Below, piece after piece: positions 20,740 through 31,130 of a stretch of 64,000 bases of DNA. The notes beneath the pieces were generated by a model that was not told the DNA's origin, searched no databases, and was given only the letters and a program-made list of their open reading frames with translations. The first letter of the stretch is position 1. The number at the start of each line of letters is the position of its first letter. A program made the translations under genes and the position numbers. The DNA comes from Ustilaginoidea virens (Eukaryota; Ascomycota; Sordariomycetes; Hypocreales; Clavicipitaceae), in NCBI RefSeq assembly GCF_000687475.1, contig NC_057317.1, positions 6,448,501-6,512,500 on the forward strand, in the 5' to 3' direction.

Positions 20740-21689
20740 TGTCAAAACGGTTTTCGCCTGCTAAGATAATGCAGTATGCGAAGGATAAAGGCAGTGGAAT
20801 GGTAAAATCGCAGTAAGGTAAAGTAACGGCACAGATAAGATACGAGACTAAGGTATAGGGACAATCTGATGTGCATTAATTCTGCATACTTGCTTGCGTC
20901 CATACATCCATCCTTCCCACTATTTGGGTAGGAATATCTAGGGATTTAAATACATAATAATCCAATATAGAACATCCCTAGTGAAATCAATCTGACGAGA
21001 ATATCGTGACCATACTGTGATATCATAGATATGTGGCGAAATGTGCATTTGTAGTGCATCGAGATTTGCGACGATAAAGTGGTATGATCAATTTGTGATG
21101 CACTATATATTTGCGCGTGAGGGTATATATGTAAGTACTAGGTACTCAACTTTACTAGCAGCCGCCATATAAATATAAGTACTGAATACTTAATACCTTT
21201 TTCAATCTGATGATGCGGCGATGCGTAGGAATTATTAGCGATAGATATCTAAAAATAATAAAATAAAATAATAATAAATAATTTCATTCTGACATATCCC
21301 CCTAGATAGGCTAGGATATAGCTCTATCTAGCTAGTCGGTATCACTCTCGTCATCTTCTGTTTTTCGTACTAGGTCTTCAATATCTACTAGGCCTAGTTG
21401 ATTACGGAAGGTAGTAAATCGTTGACCTATAAGAGCCTTTCTAAGCCCATCCGCTACTATATTATTAGTAGGGATATAAGTAAGGTCGAATAAACCCTGC
21501 TGATAAGCCTATCACAGCCAGCTGTTGTAAACATCAACATGCTTTAATGCAGTCTTAATACGGGGCATTATTATTACTAAGCGTATAGCTTATATGTTAT
21601 CGCACTCAATAGTAACCTTATGATCAAGCTTAAGTCCTAGTTGTTCCATAAGACGGGTTATAGATATAGTGGTCTTAGCAGTTGACGAT
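20740..21689 (-). mobile_element. Copia L2, 3' end only, cut by A2
   Basis: Minus-strand L-family fragment: 3' LTR 20740-21294 (555 bp; ends TGTCAGAATGAA and GTTTTGACA in element sense), a GGGGGATA tract, then RNase H coding up to 21689. The RNase H segment matches L1 52926-53280 with extra TpA changes (for example around the ITIECDN-type motif). The A2 LTR starts at 21690. Confidence 0.85.
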
Positions 21690-22715
21690 TGTTAAAATCC
21701 TATGGTAGTCTACTAGACTGCTAGCCCTTCCACCGTCTCTTGGACTCACGACTGTCCCACCGGACTTACGGTGGTCTTACCAACCTCGGGCCTTTACCGT
21801 TTACCTTCCGGATTTTCAGTGGATTAGTACTGTATACCAAATAAGGTAGGCCTTTATCGGGCCTTATTTTTTGGTAAGGCTTGATATGACGTATCGGGCC
21901 TTATTTTTAAAATATATGGTAAGGCGGCATATGACACCGGGCCTTATTTAAAAATATTTAATACGGCCGGATATTACGTGGGCACACCGGACCTTATTTA
22001 AAAATATTTAATACGGCCGGATATTACGTGGGCACACCGGGCCTTATGTAAAAATATTTAATACGGCCGGATATTACGTGGGCACACCAGGCCTTATTTA
22101 AAAATATTTAATACGGCCGGATATTACGTGGGCACACCGGGCCTTATTTAAAAGATATTTAATACGGCCGGATATTACGTCGCACACCGGGCATTATTTT
22201 AAAATATTTAATACGGCTGGATATTACGTGGCACACCGGGCCTTATTTAAAAGATATTCAATACGGCCGGATATTACGTCGCACACCGGGCATTATTTTA
22301 AAATATTTAATACGGCTGGATATTACGTGGCACACCGGGCATTATTTAAAAAATATTTAATACGGCTGGATATTACGTGGCACACTAGGCATTATTTAAA
22401 ATATTTGGTAAGACTTAATATGACTTATCAAACCTTATTTTTAAATATATAGTAAGGCTGAATATAATGTGGTATAATGGGTATTACGAGGAGCTCTCTT
22501 ACTAGCTACCTTAGATGCCTGGGCCTATCCTCTCTCTTAGATATATTTAAGATAGCTTTTCCCCTTCTTTCTAGATAGTAGAAGGGTAGCACAATCGAGT
22601 CTATTAATACACTATATGCCTCTTAACTCTTTTCACCTTTCCTGCGTTTCTGGTTATTTATATCTGTCTTGCCTTATACCGGCTTCACTTTATATTTACC
22701 CTCAGAATTGTAATA
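21690..22715 (+). repeat. A2 5' LTR, long variant (1026 bp)
   Basis: The first 150 bp and the last 250 bp match the A1 LTRs, but the U3 middle is different. The ~21-bp GTGGTGG minisatellite is absent and a ~50-bp array (about 21860-22470) takes its place. The LTR ends CAGAATTGTAATA before the primer site. Confidence 0.85.
21860..22470 (+). repeat. U3 tandem array of A2, ~50-bp unit
   Basis: About a dozen head-to-tail units with the core GGCCGGATATTACGTGGGCA, then CACCGGGCCTTATTTAAAAA. The period is 49-50 bp and the outer units are most divergent. Units are contiguous with no unique spacers. The first unit grows out of the GGCCTTATTAAAAAAGG-like segment also present in A1 U3, which suggests local expansion. 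Confidence 0.85.
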
Positions 22716-22751
22716 GGTTATAAGCCCGGGTTTTACTTCTTTATTTCACCC

Positions 22752-22959
22752 TGTCAAGGATTCGGGCTACGGCCGTCTCATACTAAGGATAAGCTTACAG
22801 TAAGTGCGCGCAGCTAGTGTGATATAGGTGTCAATTGTACCAAGTCATAGTAACTTGGTACAATACATACTCTTTTGGCCGTATGGTCAAGAGAGTAGGT
22901 TTTTACCTGGCGATATGCGTAGACACCCGCTTAGGGCCCAATTGGGCCACATCATTACA
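22752..22959 (+). repeat. TRIM 5' LTR (208 bp)
   Basis: Runs TGTCAAGGATTCGGGCTACG to ATCATTACA. It contains a perfect 11-bp stem (TTGTACCAAGT 22835-22845 with ACTTGGTACAA 22853-22863, 7-base loop), a second imperfect hairpin just after it, and the palindrome GGCCCAATTGGGCC near the end. Confidence 0.88.
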
Positions 22960-22960
22960 T

Positions 22961-22974
22961 TTATACTAAGTTAC
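22961..22974 (+). other. TRIM self-priming primer-binding site
   Basis: TTATACTAAGTTAC starts one base after the LTR, the same offset as in D, J and K. It is complementary to GTAACTTAGTACAA in the 3' LTR (23216-23229) at 13 of 14 positions and to the 5' LTR copy (22850-22863) at 12 of 14. The mismatches are TpA versus CpA or TpG, the RIP direction. Confidence 0.6.
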
Positions 22975-22982
22975 CCAAGGTC

Positions 22983-23000
22983 ATAGGTTCGAATCCCGTA
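22983..23000 (+). other. tRNA-like B box in TRIM interior
   Basis: ATAGGTTCGAATCCCGTA contains the Pol III B-box consensus GGTTCGAATCC exactly. No convincing A box lies at the usual distance upstream, and the flanking T-arm stem pairs poorly. It may be a tRNA-derived fragment carried by the element, or chance. Confidence 0.4.
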
Positions 23001-23117
23001 TGCGGTGCTCTTCACCTGGGCTTATAGAGGACGTGCTACTAGCCTCTGGGGGGTGTATAATATTATATGGTCGGCGCCAGCTGCACGAGCTTGAAGGGCC
23101 TGCGGAGAGGGAAGCTA

Positions 23118-23325
23118 TATCAAGGATTCGGGCTACGCCCGTCTCATACTAAGGACAAGCTTACAGTAAGTGCGCGCGGCTAGTGTGATATAGGTGTCAA
23201 TTGTACTAAGTCATAGTAACTTAGTACAATATACACTCTTTTGACCGTATGGTTAAGAGAGTAGGTTTTTACCTGGCGATATGCGCAGACACCCGCTTAG
23301 GGCCCAATTGGGCCATATCGTTACA
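23118..23325 (+). repeat. TRIM 3' LTR (208 bp)
   Basis: Starts TATCAAGG (TGTC with G to A) and ends ATCGTTACA. It differs from the 5' LTR at roughly a dozen positions, most of them CpA/TpA or TpG/TpA pairs. The hairpin here reads TTGTACTAAGT and ACTTAGTACAA (23201-23229), both arms changed and still perfectly paired. Confidence 0.88.
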
Positions 23326-23479
23326 CACCCTATCTTTTGTGTTCACCCTTTAGTCTCTCTTGCTTATTAGTACTACTAATATAGCTAAATCTTTTGGCAC
23401 CCTCGGCTTATCCTTTAGTATCTCTACTTACCTATTATCACCTTCGGCTAATCCTTTAGTAATCTATAGCGTTATCCTA

Positions 23480-23960
23480 CGGTAATTAATAGTATAACCT
23501 TATATCAACCTTTGGCATAACCTTATAGCACCCTTAGAGTAATCTACGGCACCTATAGATTTTATAGTGTAATATCTATTATACTATACCACTATATAAC
23601 ACCTTTGCACCTAGTGCACGATACCTACTGCACTTTACGGCACCTGTTATATTATTCTATATATAATATTTGTGGTACGGCACTTACGGTACCCATATAT
23701 TAAGGCACTTGCGGCAGTGATAATATTTATATCACGTTACCTACGGCACTTACGGATTTTATTCACGGCACCTACGGCACCTACGGCACTTACGGAATTT
23801 ATTTTATAGCACCTACGGCACCTACGGCACTTGCGGATTTATATCACAGCACCTACGGCACCTACGGCACTTACGGGATTTATTTTATGGCACCTACAGC
23901 ACCTACGGAACTTACGATATTTATATTACGGCACCTACGGCACCTGTGTTTTTATACTGA
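23480..23960 (+). repeat. A2 leader: CTACGGCAC tandem repeats
   Basis: Dense copies of CACCTACGGCACTTACGG-type units, 9 bp each, grouped in blocks separated by AT-rich spacers such as ATTTATTTTA. This is the same repeat as in the A1 leader at 16200-16660 on the other strand. No frame is conserved between the two copies, so it is non-coding. Confidence 0.75.
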
Positions 23961-24040
23961 GACCTACCGCTATATATTGCGGTTATTTATTATAGTAGGC
24001 TACTAGTCACTATATATACTAATTATTTAATTAGTTATTC

Positions 24041-24282
24041 TATCACGGGCTCGGGCTACGCCCGCGCCACAATGTGGCTAGGACTCGGGCTGCGCCCGCG
24101 ACTAGCCTAAGGAGTATCGGCACGGGGTCATAAGGGCTCGCTAAGGACTCGGCCCGTACTATATACAGGCATAAATAGACTACTTAGAGGCCCCTATTCG
24201 GGTTCTTTCTCTTTCCTCCTTAGTCTATTTAATATATTCATTTGATGCCTATTCGCAGTAGCCTTAGGGCTAGTCCTTTATA
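24041..24282 (+). repeat. J 5' LTR (242 bp)
   Basis: Runs TATCACGGGCTCGGGCTA to CCTTTATA; equal in length to the K LTR (57346-57587) and 11 bp shorter than those of D. The PBS TTTAAATAGACT follows at 24283-24294 and is complementary over 11 bases to AGTCTATTTAA at 24222-24232 inside the LTR, the Tf1-like self-priming arrangement. Confidence 0.88.
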
Positions 24283-24339
24283 TTTAAATAGACTCTCTCA
24301 GCCTTACTATTATAACCTCACATTATAAAGCTAATAATG

Positions 24340-25274
24340 CAGGCTATATAAAATATCGAGATAAGTATACCTAGAGAAATAGGCCCAGACAACCTAAGAC
24401 TATAACGCCCCCGATATAATATATATACCCGAGTGAAGCAACTTATAATAGGGTTACAATAGATAGAAGCGTAAATACAGACTAATACGTAACACCTTGC
24501 TACTATTGCCGCCTCGCTACAGACCCTTCTTGCGAACCAATTAAATAGCTCCTAAAATGCTACCTAACCGGCCCTAGTTATATAATAGTATAACCCCCTC
24601 CTTACTACTTAGGATACCTAGCTAAAGCGTAAGCTAATCCCAATAGAGGACCCCTTTAATAGCAAAAGGCCTATATTTATAGCCTGGCGGACCTTTATAT
24701 AATATAAGCTTAAGGTTAATAGGGACTTTATTAGAGACGAGAAGACCTAATAGATATTTATCTTTTAGAACCTATTGTCTATAGTCTAATTATAAATTGC
24801 AGTCTTCTTTAAAAATAGTATAGCTTACGATTATAATATAATAAAGTTCTTTAAATACCTTTAATATCTCTTTAAAGACCTATACTAGTAGAATCGCATT
24901 ATCATTAAGCTTAAATACTCTTTACGCTAAAGCCCGAAAGAACCTTTTACTGCCTTTTTTATATAATTTAAAGAAAAACTTATACTTACTAGTAGTCTTA
25001 ATTAGCCTAAGGAAGTTAAGCTAGAATATCTCTAATCGGCACTTAATGCTTATATAGCTAATAAGATTATTAGCCTTAAGGTCTCCTATTACGATTACTA
25101 TTTAGCGATAGACTACTACTAATAAATTGCTATTTATATCGAGACCAGCCTAACTATTAACTACTAATTAGGCTCGGCCTATTCCCGACCAACCTACGCC
25201 TAGGATTCTAAGGACGATATATAAATATTAGGTATTAATAAGTTAGACTCGAAGGGTAATTAGTATATATCTAA
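24340..25274 (+). pseudogene. J Gag, cut by I1
   Basis: The frame matches Gag of K and D (segments like GDPFN, VNRDFI-DE and FFKNSIAYDYN, about 24650-24840), with many stops at Gln and Trp sites. It ends at the I1 insertion (TSD TCTAA 25270-25274) and continues at 40066 with K-like KAI-stop-VSKK. Confidence 0.75.
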
Positions 25275-25615
25275 TGTCGGAATCGCTGTCGCAAGGTGCC
25301 CAATTGGGCACAAATTGGGCACATTGCAACGAATATGCCGCGCACACCCGTTACGCACGATGTGGCCACTTTTGCCCCTTTACCCCTGAGCCCGGTAGGG
25401 CACGCGGGCAGCCCGGCCCGACTGCGCCGATGCACGTGACCACGGCACGCACAAAAGGCCACATCGTGTAATTACCCTCTTTTGCTTCCTTTCTTTCCTC
25501 TTAGTTAGTCAGTTATAATCAAAAAAGTAATTATACCTTTAACCGGTGACCTCACGGTACTTGATACCACGCGCGCGACCCTACGTATAACTGGGTACCC
25601 CGAGTTTATATCAAT
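25275..25615 (+). repeat. I1 5' LTR (341 bp)
   Basis: TGTCGGAATCGC to TTTATATCAATA. It contains the palindrome GTGCCCAATTGGGCAC (25299-25314) followed by a partial second copy. Its match 39719-40060 lies beyond B1, so the LTR pair brackets a nested element. Confidence 0.9.
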
Positions 25616-26110
25616 ACTAATTAGTGGTGATAACCACCACTCATAGGATAATTACATCCCGCAAAGAACGGTACATCATAGATCAGTAAGATTACTCTCG
25701 AAGAGACGATTTCCATTACAAATCGTACTAATTAGGAAGGCAGATAACCCATTCCGTTGAATAGTTACGCTACCAACTAATTGGAAGAACGATATAGACC
25801 TCTTCCACCTCCGTCTATCACGAAGGAAGAAAACATACTAACTATTACGATCTTTAAAGATACCCTTAGTATATATAGGAGGCGGCTGACCCATTCCATT
25901 AAACAGTCACCTGCTTACTATAGGAGGCAAATAACCCATTCTATTGAACGGTTATCTTGCTAACTAACCCCTTTATTTCTTTCTTTTATCCCTACGGATA
26001 CCCCTATAAATAAAAGCCCTCTTACACTCCTTGCAATACATCCCCCCCTCCTCTTAATACTATAGCACGATCACGATCATCAACATCACAACTAGCACTA
26101 CCCGAAAGGT
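25616..26110 (+). repeat. I1 leader with ~45-bp repeats
   Basis: Untranslated leader. Three diverged units around GATAACCCATTCCGTTGAAT (about 25743, 25886 and 25931) are spaced irregularly. A GTGGTGATAACCACCAC hairpin lies just inside the LTR (25622-25638) and is shared with I3. No tRNA-complementary or self-complementary primer site was recognised. The short open frame at 25781 is not supported. Confidence 0.55.
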
Positions 26111-28600
26111 TATAGCGATTTGCCCCCTTACTCAATAACAATTAGGCTACTGCGATAGAGCTAATTACCCCTAATGCTACTATTGTGGCATTATACAACC
26201 GCCTGGCGTTCCTAATCTATACTTATGAGAAAGACTATATAATTGATGATGACCTATAGGAACTATTCCATAACGACTGTAGTAAATGGGATAAACAACT
26301 ATTTAACCGCGTTAATCTACTATTCTTATGCGAATTCCATATATACCTACAGGATTACGGCGTGTATATTGGAGTATTAGGCTCCATTATAATACCTACC
26401 TTAATGGAATGCTTTTAACAATAATAGAACCCTAAATAGCCTTAAGAAGAGATCGACCGTCAATTAGGGCATAAGATGTTCCGGTTACGACTCAACCCTC
26501 ATAGGGAAGTATTAGTACCTATCGGCAATTTCGACGAGGAAGTCATAGGCTCACGGAATTTATTATAAGCACCTACCATAGTAAGGCCCTTAAGAAGATT
26601 ATTATAAGCCTCAATAAGGGACTTCATAATACCAATAGTAGCCCGATCATAATTATAATAACTTATTATTCCCTCTTCTATATCGAAAAAGCCCCTTACC
26701 CTTACCCCTACCGAAGAAGAAAGGGGCCGGTCCTAATAACGAAAAGGGAAGACGCCTATTTATAATAGGTCACTATTCGAAATAGGGGAAAGCTCCCGCT
26801 AATAATAATATATAACAGCCAACGAAAACTATAGCCCGACCGATTAAATACTTTACCCTAGGGGTTATACCCCTAGCCGGGCTAGACGAGGCGGCTATCT
26901 TAATACCCCTCGAGGTTATAGTATGCCTAATAGAGGTCGGGTTATAGGCCCCGATAATATGCTTCTTTTAATAGAGGACCCTAATAATAATACCCTCCAA
27001 GCCAATACCGCTAATGCCGCCCGTAATACCAGATATCGGGCCTAAATGCCTCACCCGATAATACTAAAAATAGGCATAGTACCTAGCCCTTCCCGTTAAT
27101 ATCGGCCTACCTAGGCTAATGAACGGACTATTTTAACGGGAGGACCAGTAAACCTAGACCGACCTAGGTTATAGGATAACCTAGCTAGAGCTCCTGCCAG
27201 CCTACTATAAGGCTACCGATAAGCTATTCTAGAATATCCTTTAGAATATCCTTAAGAAGACTATACCTAGAAAGCCTACATAAAGGCCGGGTTTAGCCAA
27301 AAAGATTATTCCCAAACCGGGTTTAATAATATATCGAAGAAGATATCTGACCTCTTATATAGCTATTGTATAGAGGATAGATATAGCGGCAAAATAGATG
27401 ACTTTATTATACTAAAAGTTATCTCTTTTAAGAGTAAGTACCGCCTACTAGGATTACCCGATAATACATTCGCCAGAGCCTTCTAAATTATGCTTATCGG
27501 CGATGCTAAGATATATTACTTTAATAATATCGAATGCATTTGTAATACCCTTACTTTTGACGATATAGTCTATAAAATTAAGAGCTATTTCGAAAATAAG
27601 AGTATAGAGCAATTCTATTTGCACTATTAGAATAGAATAACACTCTAATTAACTATCGCGAAATATCCCGATAAGTCAAAGCTAAAATGCCTTAATATCC
27701 TATTAGAAGAACTTTAATGCCTATATCGTGGTCTTTTTCCCCCCTTTATAGCTAATATAGAGCTTCACCGATAAGTCCTTAATGCTATAAGGGATACCCC
27801 TAAGTATAGCTAAGCTATGTATTGTCATACTTTTATATTTGAAGGCCTCGCCGCTGACCTATGGCGATCCCTTTCTATCTATAAGTCAATTTATATAAAT
27901 TAATAGTATTATTTCCTTTAATAATAACACTATAATACTAACGATATTATTAATGATAATGTGGTATTATTTACAGACTATAGATATAGTTAATCCAACG
28001 ATCGGCACTAACGCCTTTAATGCCGATTCGGCTTATAATAGCAGTATCAACGGCAATAATAGAATCGCGCCTTTCTAACTAGGCCTTATTAAAGAAGATG
28101 CTTCGTTTGCAATAAAATAGGATATTAGTTATCTAACTACTCTACTAAAGAGCAATAAGAATTAAAGGAGCGATAGATAAAGAACCGATCCCACCGTATT
28201 GCCCCTAATGACAAGAAATTCCGTATGTTCTTATAGGAATACGAAAAGCCCGACCCCTAAGGCCTTAAAGAAGAAGAAGAGGTTAACCTTAATAATATTA
28301 TCGGTAATATCAAGGTAATAATAGCAGGAGACACAAACTAGGATGCAGAGAATACTACCATACCGCAAATCACAGCCACTTAGTATTTCCAAGCCCCTAC
28401 GCAAGCAGAACCGTTATTATCTATTGAGATATTATAGGCCCTATAAGATAAATCATACCGATATGCCTTCTTATAAGTTAACCCCTTCTAAATGCCCTTA
28501 CCGAACCGTAATTCTGCCTTTCTAGAAAAAGAATGCTATAGCAACTATACCTTCCGCGGAATCTTACCGGATACTAGCGCCTCCGGCCTATCAATAGCAG
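26111..28600 (+). pseudogene. I1 Gag with decayed zinc knuckle
   Basis: A long decayed frame, about 800 codons. Readable parts include an acidic N-terminal segment (YEKDYIIDDDLQELF-like, about 26228-26275), a central capsid-like region (KYRLLGLPDNTFARAF, about 27438-27485) and a zinc knuckle CFVCNKIGYQLSNY at about 28096-28137 where the His and last Cys are now Tyr. Stops are TAA or TAG. Gag of this family is much larger than that of B. Confidence 0.65.
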
Positions 28601-29970
28601 GCCTAGGTTAAGTAAAGGCACTAATAAGATTGATAAAGATCCTAACTATCGAAATAACTAATAAAAAATATACGGTAAACTTCGGCGCAGGCTCCGCCAC
28701 CTCTTCCGGTATACTGAATATCCCGATAATATTCGGTAATATCCCCTTCTACGTTCTTAATAGCAGCACCCCCTTCTTTTATTCTATTACGGATATAGAT
28801 AGGATAGGCGTAAAGCTTAATAATATTAATAACCTATTAATCTAAGGGGATACTAAGGTCCCTATTATTAGGAAATAGGGATATCTATAGTGGACTCTTA
28901 ATGCCACAGATACTACAGCCTTCCATTTATTGTCGCAGGAAATCTATCAGCTATATCGTCGATTTGGGCACCCCTCTATTAATAGGCTTACCAAATTGCT
29001 TCAACGGGCTGGTTATAATGATATTAACCGCAACATCATCGAAAGTATTACCCATATATGCCATTAATGCCAGATAAACGCAAAAGCACCTAGCCGATTC
29101 AAATTCACATTAAAGGATAACCGCTAATTTAACTACGAGATAATCGTAGATATCCTTTATATTAATAATCGGCCGGTATTACATATTATGGATGCCGCAA
29201 TAAGCTTCTAGGCAGCTAGGTTCCTTAATCCATAAAGACAGAAGGCCCGAGACGTTTAGAATGCCCTTAAGGAATACTAGATTGATACTTACCTTAGCCC
29301 GCTAGATTAGATAGTTTATAATACTAGACCTAACTTCGCCTCTGCCGAATTCCGCTATAATGCCCGGCTTCTATCTATCAATATAGATGAAATTCCTATA
29401 GAAGCCTATAATAGCATTAGCAAAGTCGAGAGATACTATGCCCTATTACGCCAAGCCTATACTATCGTTGACAATAAAGTAGGCGACCTAATAACAAAGG
29501 AATAGAAATTATAGCTCGCTATAAAAGCTATTAATAATTCCGCTAGACCTAACGGTCTAGTGCCTATATTACTAGTCTTTAGAGTATATCCTCGACTCAC
29601 GGATAATTCACCCCCTAGCTTATCAGTATTATAACATGCCTTAATATTACAAAAGGCCACTAATAAAGCTAGGAAATGCCTCGCCAAGCGCCAGGTTCAT
29701 AATATCCTCGCCTAACAAAATAGCCCGGATACACAGCCTATCTACCGACTACCCCTATAATCCGACGTATGGGTATGGCGAGAGAAAGGTGGCTGGCATA
29801 GGCCGTACCAGCTAATCAGCCTTAATAGTAAGACCTATATTATATAAATGCTATATAGCCCGGTCAAGTTCCGGTCAACGGTTGTTAAGCCATATAATTA
29901 TGACCCCGACGATACTAAAGATATCGTCTATGCCGAAGGCCCGGCCCGCCCTAGCAGGTTAGAAGTCAGG
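28601..29970 (+). pseudogene. I1 protease and integrase
   Basis: The protease active site reads VNFGAGSATSSG (about 28675-28710), Asn replacing the catalytic Asp. The integrase zinc domain follows: LYRRFGHPSINRLTKLL (about 28952-29002) and CHQCQINAKA-like (about 29060). The core has IVDILYINNRP (about 29145) and later PRPNGLVP, ending with the C-terminal motif VWVWREKGGWHRPYQLIS (about 29767-29820) and an open frame to 30147 rich in Ala, Pro and Thr. The 290-bp fragment at 18862-19151 derives from the end of this region in another copy. Confidence 0.75.
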
Positions 29971-30147
29971 ATACCGGCTGCAGCCGCACCTCCAGCCACG
30001 ATAATACCTACAGCCGAGACATCATCAACGATACCTACAGTCGCGATATATCTATCGCTAGCCACTAGCCCTGATCAAGTCGGGCTAGTATCACTATCAC
30101 TACCGCCAGCACGTGTAATATCCGATGTTATAATCAATAAGGACTAA

Positions 30148-31130
30148 GAAGAGGCTTTCGTTAATACTATTGCTTCTAATACTATTATTAATGCCTCTTT
30201 CCTAACCGCAAAAGAGTAAGCCGACCTATAGCTTACTAGTCAATTACACTAGGAAGGGAAGATAATAACCCTAGGAGCCCCTTTCGAATAGTCTGACCGT
30301 ATAAAGATAGAAGCATTATAGGCCCGCGATATATTCCGATTTATTACCTTTAATATTAGTAAATATAAAGCCCAACATCTCTTTAACTTACATATAGTAC
30401 GAGAGATTAAAGGCAAAGGCATGGATACGCTATATAAGAAGTCACGACTCGTTATATAAGGTTATAGTGATAATAAAAAGCAATTAATATTGACTTAGTC
30501 CCCTATAATTTAACGGGCTAGTTAACGGTTACTTATATTATTAGCCCTATTACTATAACGATCTTACGGCTTATTCCTCTGGATATATAATATTATATAG
30601 GCTTACGTACAGTTATCTACCACCCTCAACAGATTGATTATCGCTAAGCTACTTAAGCAGATAGCGTATTAATACCCCGATAATACGATCATAGAAGTGG
30701 TAAAGCTACTATACGGAATAGCTGAGGCAGGCACCTACTGGTGGGCGATATACTTCCGGCACTATCGCGAGAAGTTGGGCATGACCATATCAACTTATGA
30801 CCCCTATTTGCTGATATCCGCCGGTAATGATAATACTGACCGTACTAACGCTCCTGACCGCAATACTACCATATACTTCGGTATTATGGGTATATAGACT
30901 AATAATACCCTCGGCTTAAGTGATAATGCCTTCTTCCAATGGGAGGAATTAGAGCTTACTAAGGCAGGCTTTAACGCTAAGCCCAAGACGAGGCTATCGC
31001 TAACTATACCCCTAATATTTAACGGATGCATACTAACGGCTAATAATAACGGTATAACCTTATGCCAGAAAGGGCAAAGTAAGAAGATCACGACCATCAA
31101 TAAAAATGCGCCTATAGCCCAGCATAATTA
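30148..31130 (+). pseudogene. I1 reverse transcriptase
   Basis: Copia RT in the plus frame: an MDTLYKKSRLVIQGY-like entry (about 30421), the open stretch 30697-30897 with VKLLYGIAEAGTYWWAIYF (the LYGLKQSPRxW position), a long substrate loop, and NGCILTANNNGITLCQKGQ (about 31020-31078). The YxDD motif is not clear in this copy. The family differs from B, E and L in this region. Confidence 0.65.

Larger units (their letters stand above)
22752..23325 (+). mobile_element. TRIM-like non-autonomous LTR element (574 bp)
   Basis: Two 208-bp direct repeats (22752-22959, 23118-23325) flank a 158-bp interior with no coding frame, and the 5-bp TSD CACCC (22747-22751, 23326-23330) proves insertion. The interior starts with a sequence complementary to an internal LTR segment (self-priming type) and ends with the purine tract GGAGAGGGAAGCTA. 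The LTR ends resemble those of chromoviruses D, J and K: TGTCA, the shared CGGGCTACGCCCG, and TTACA at the right end. It would need particle proteins and integrase from an autonomous element. Confidence 0.88.
21690..24040 (+). mobile_element. Copia A2: 5' LTR and leader, cut by J
   Basis: Plus-strand A-family element reduced to its 5' LTR (21690-22715), PBS GGTTATAAGCCCGG (22716-22729) and leader. A 574-bp TRIM-like element sits in the leader at 22752. The leader resembles that of A1 (CTCTCTTGCTTATTAGTACT in both). Chromovirus J starts at 24041 and the coding part of A2 is not found in the window. Confidence 0.85.

Noticed and set aside
21860..22470. CRISPR-like array of ~50-bp repeats
   Set aside because: Units are contiguous without unique spacers, lie inside an LTR, and the context is fungal.
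22965..23015. Complete tRNA gene
   Set aside because: Only a B box and T-arm-like segment are present; no acceptor pairing, D arm or anticodon arm could be built.
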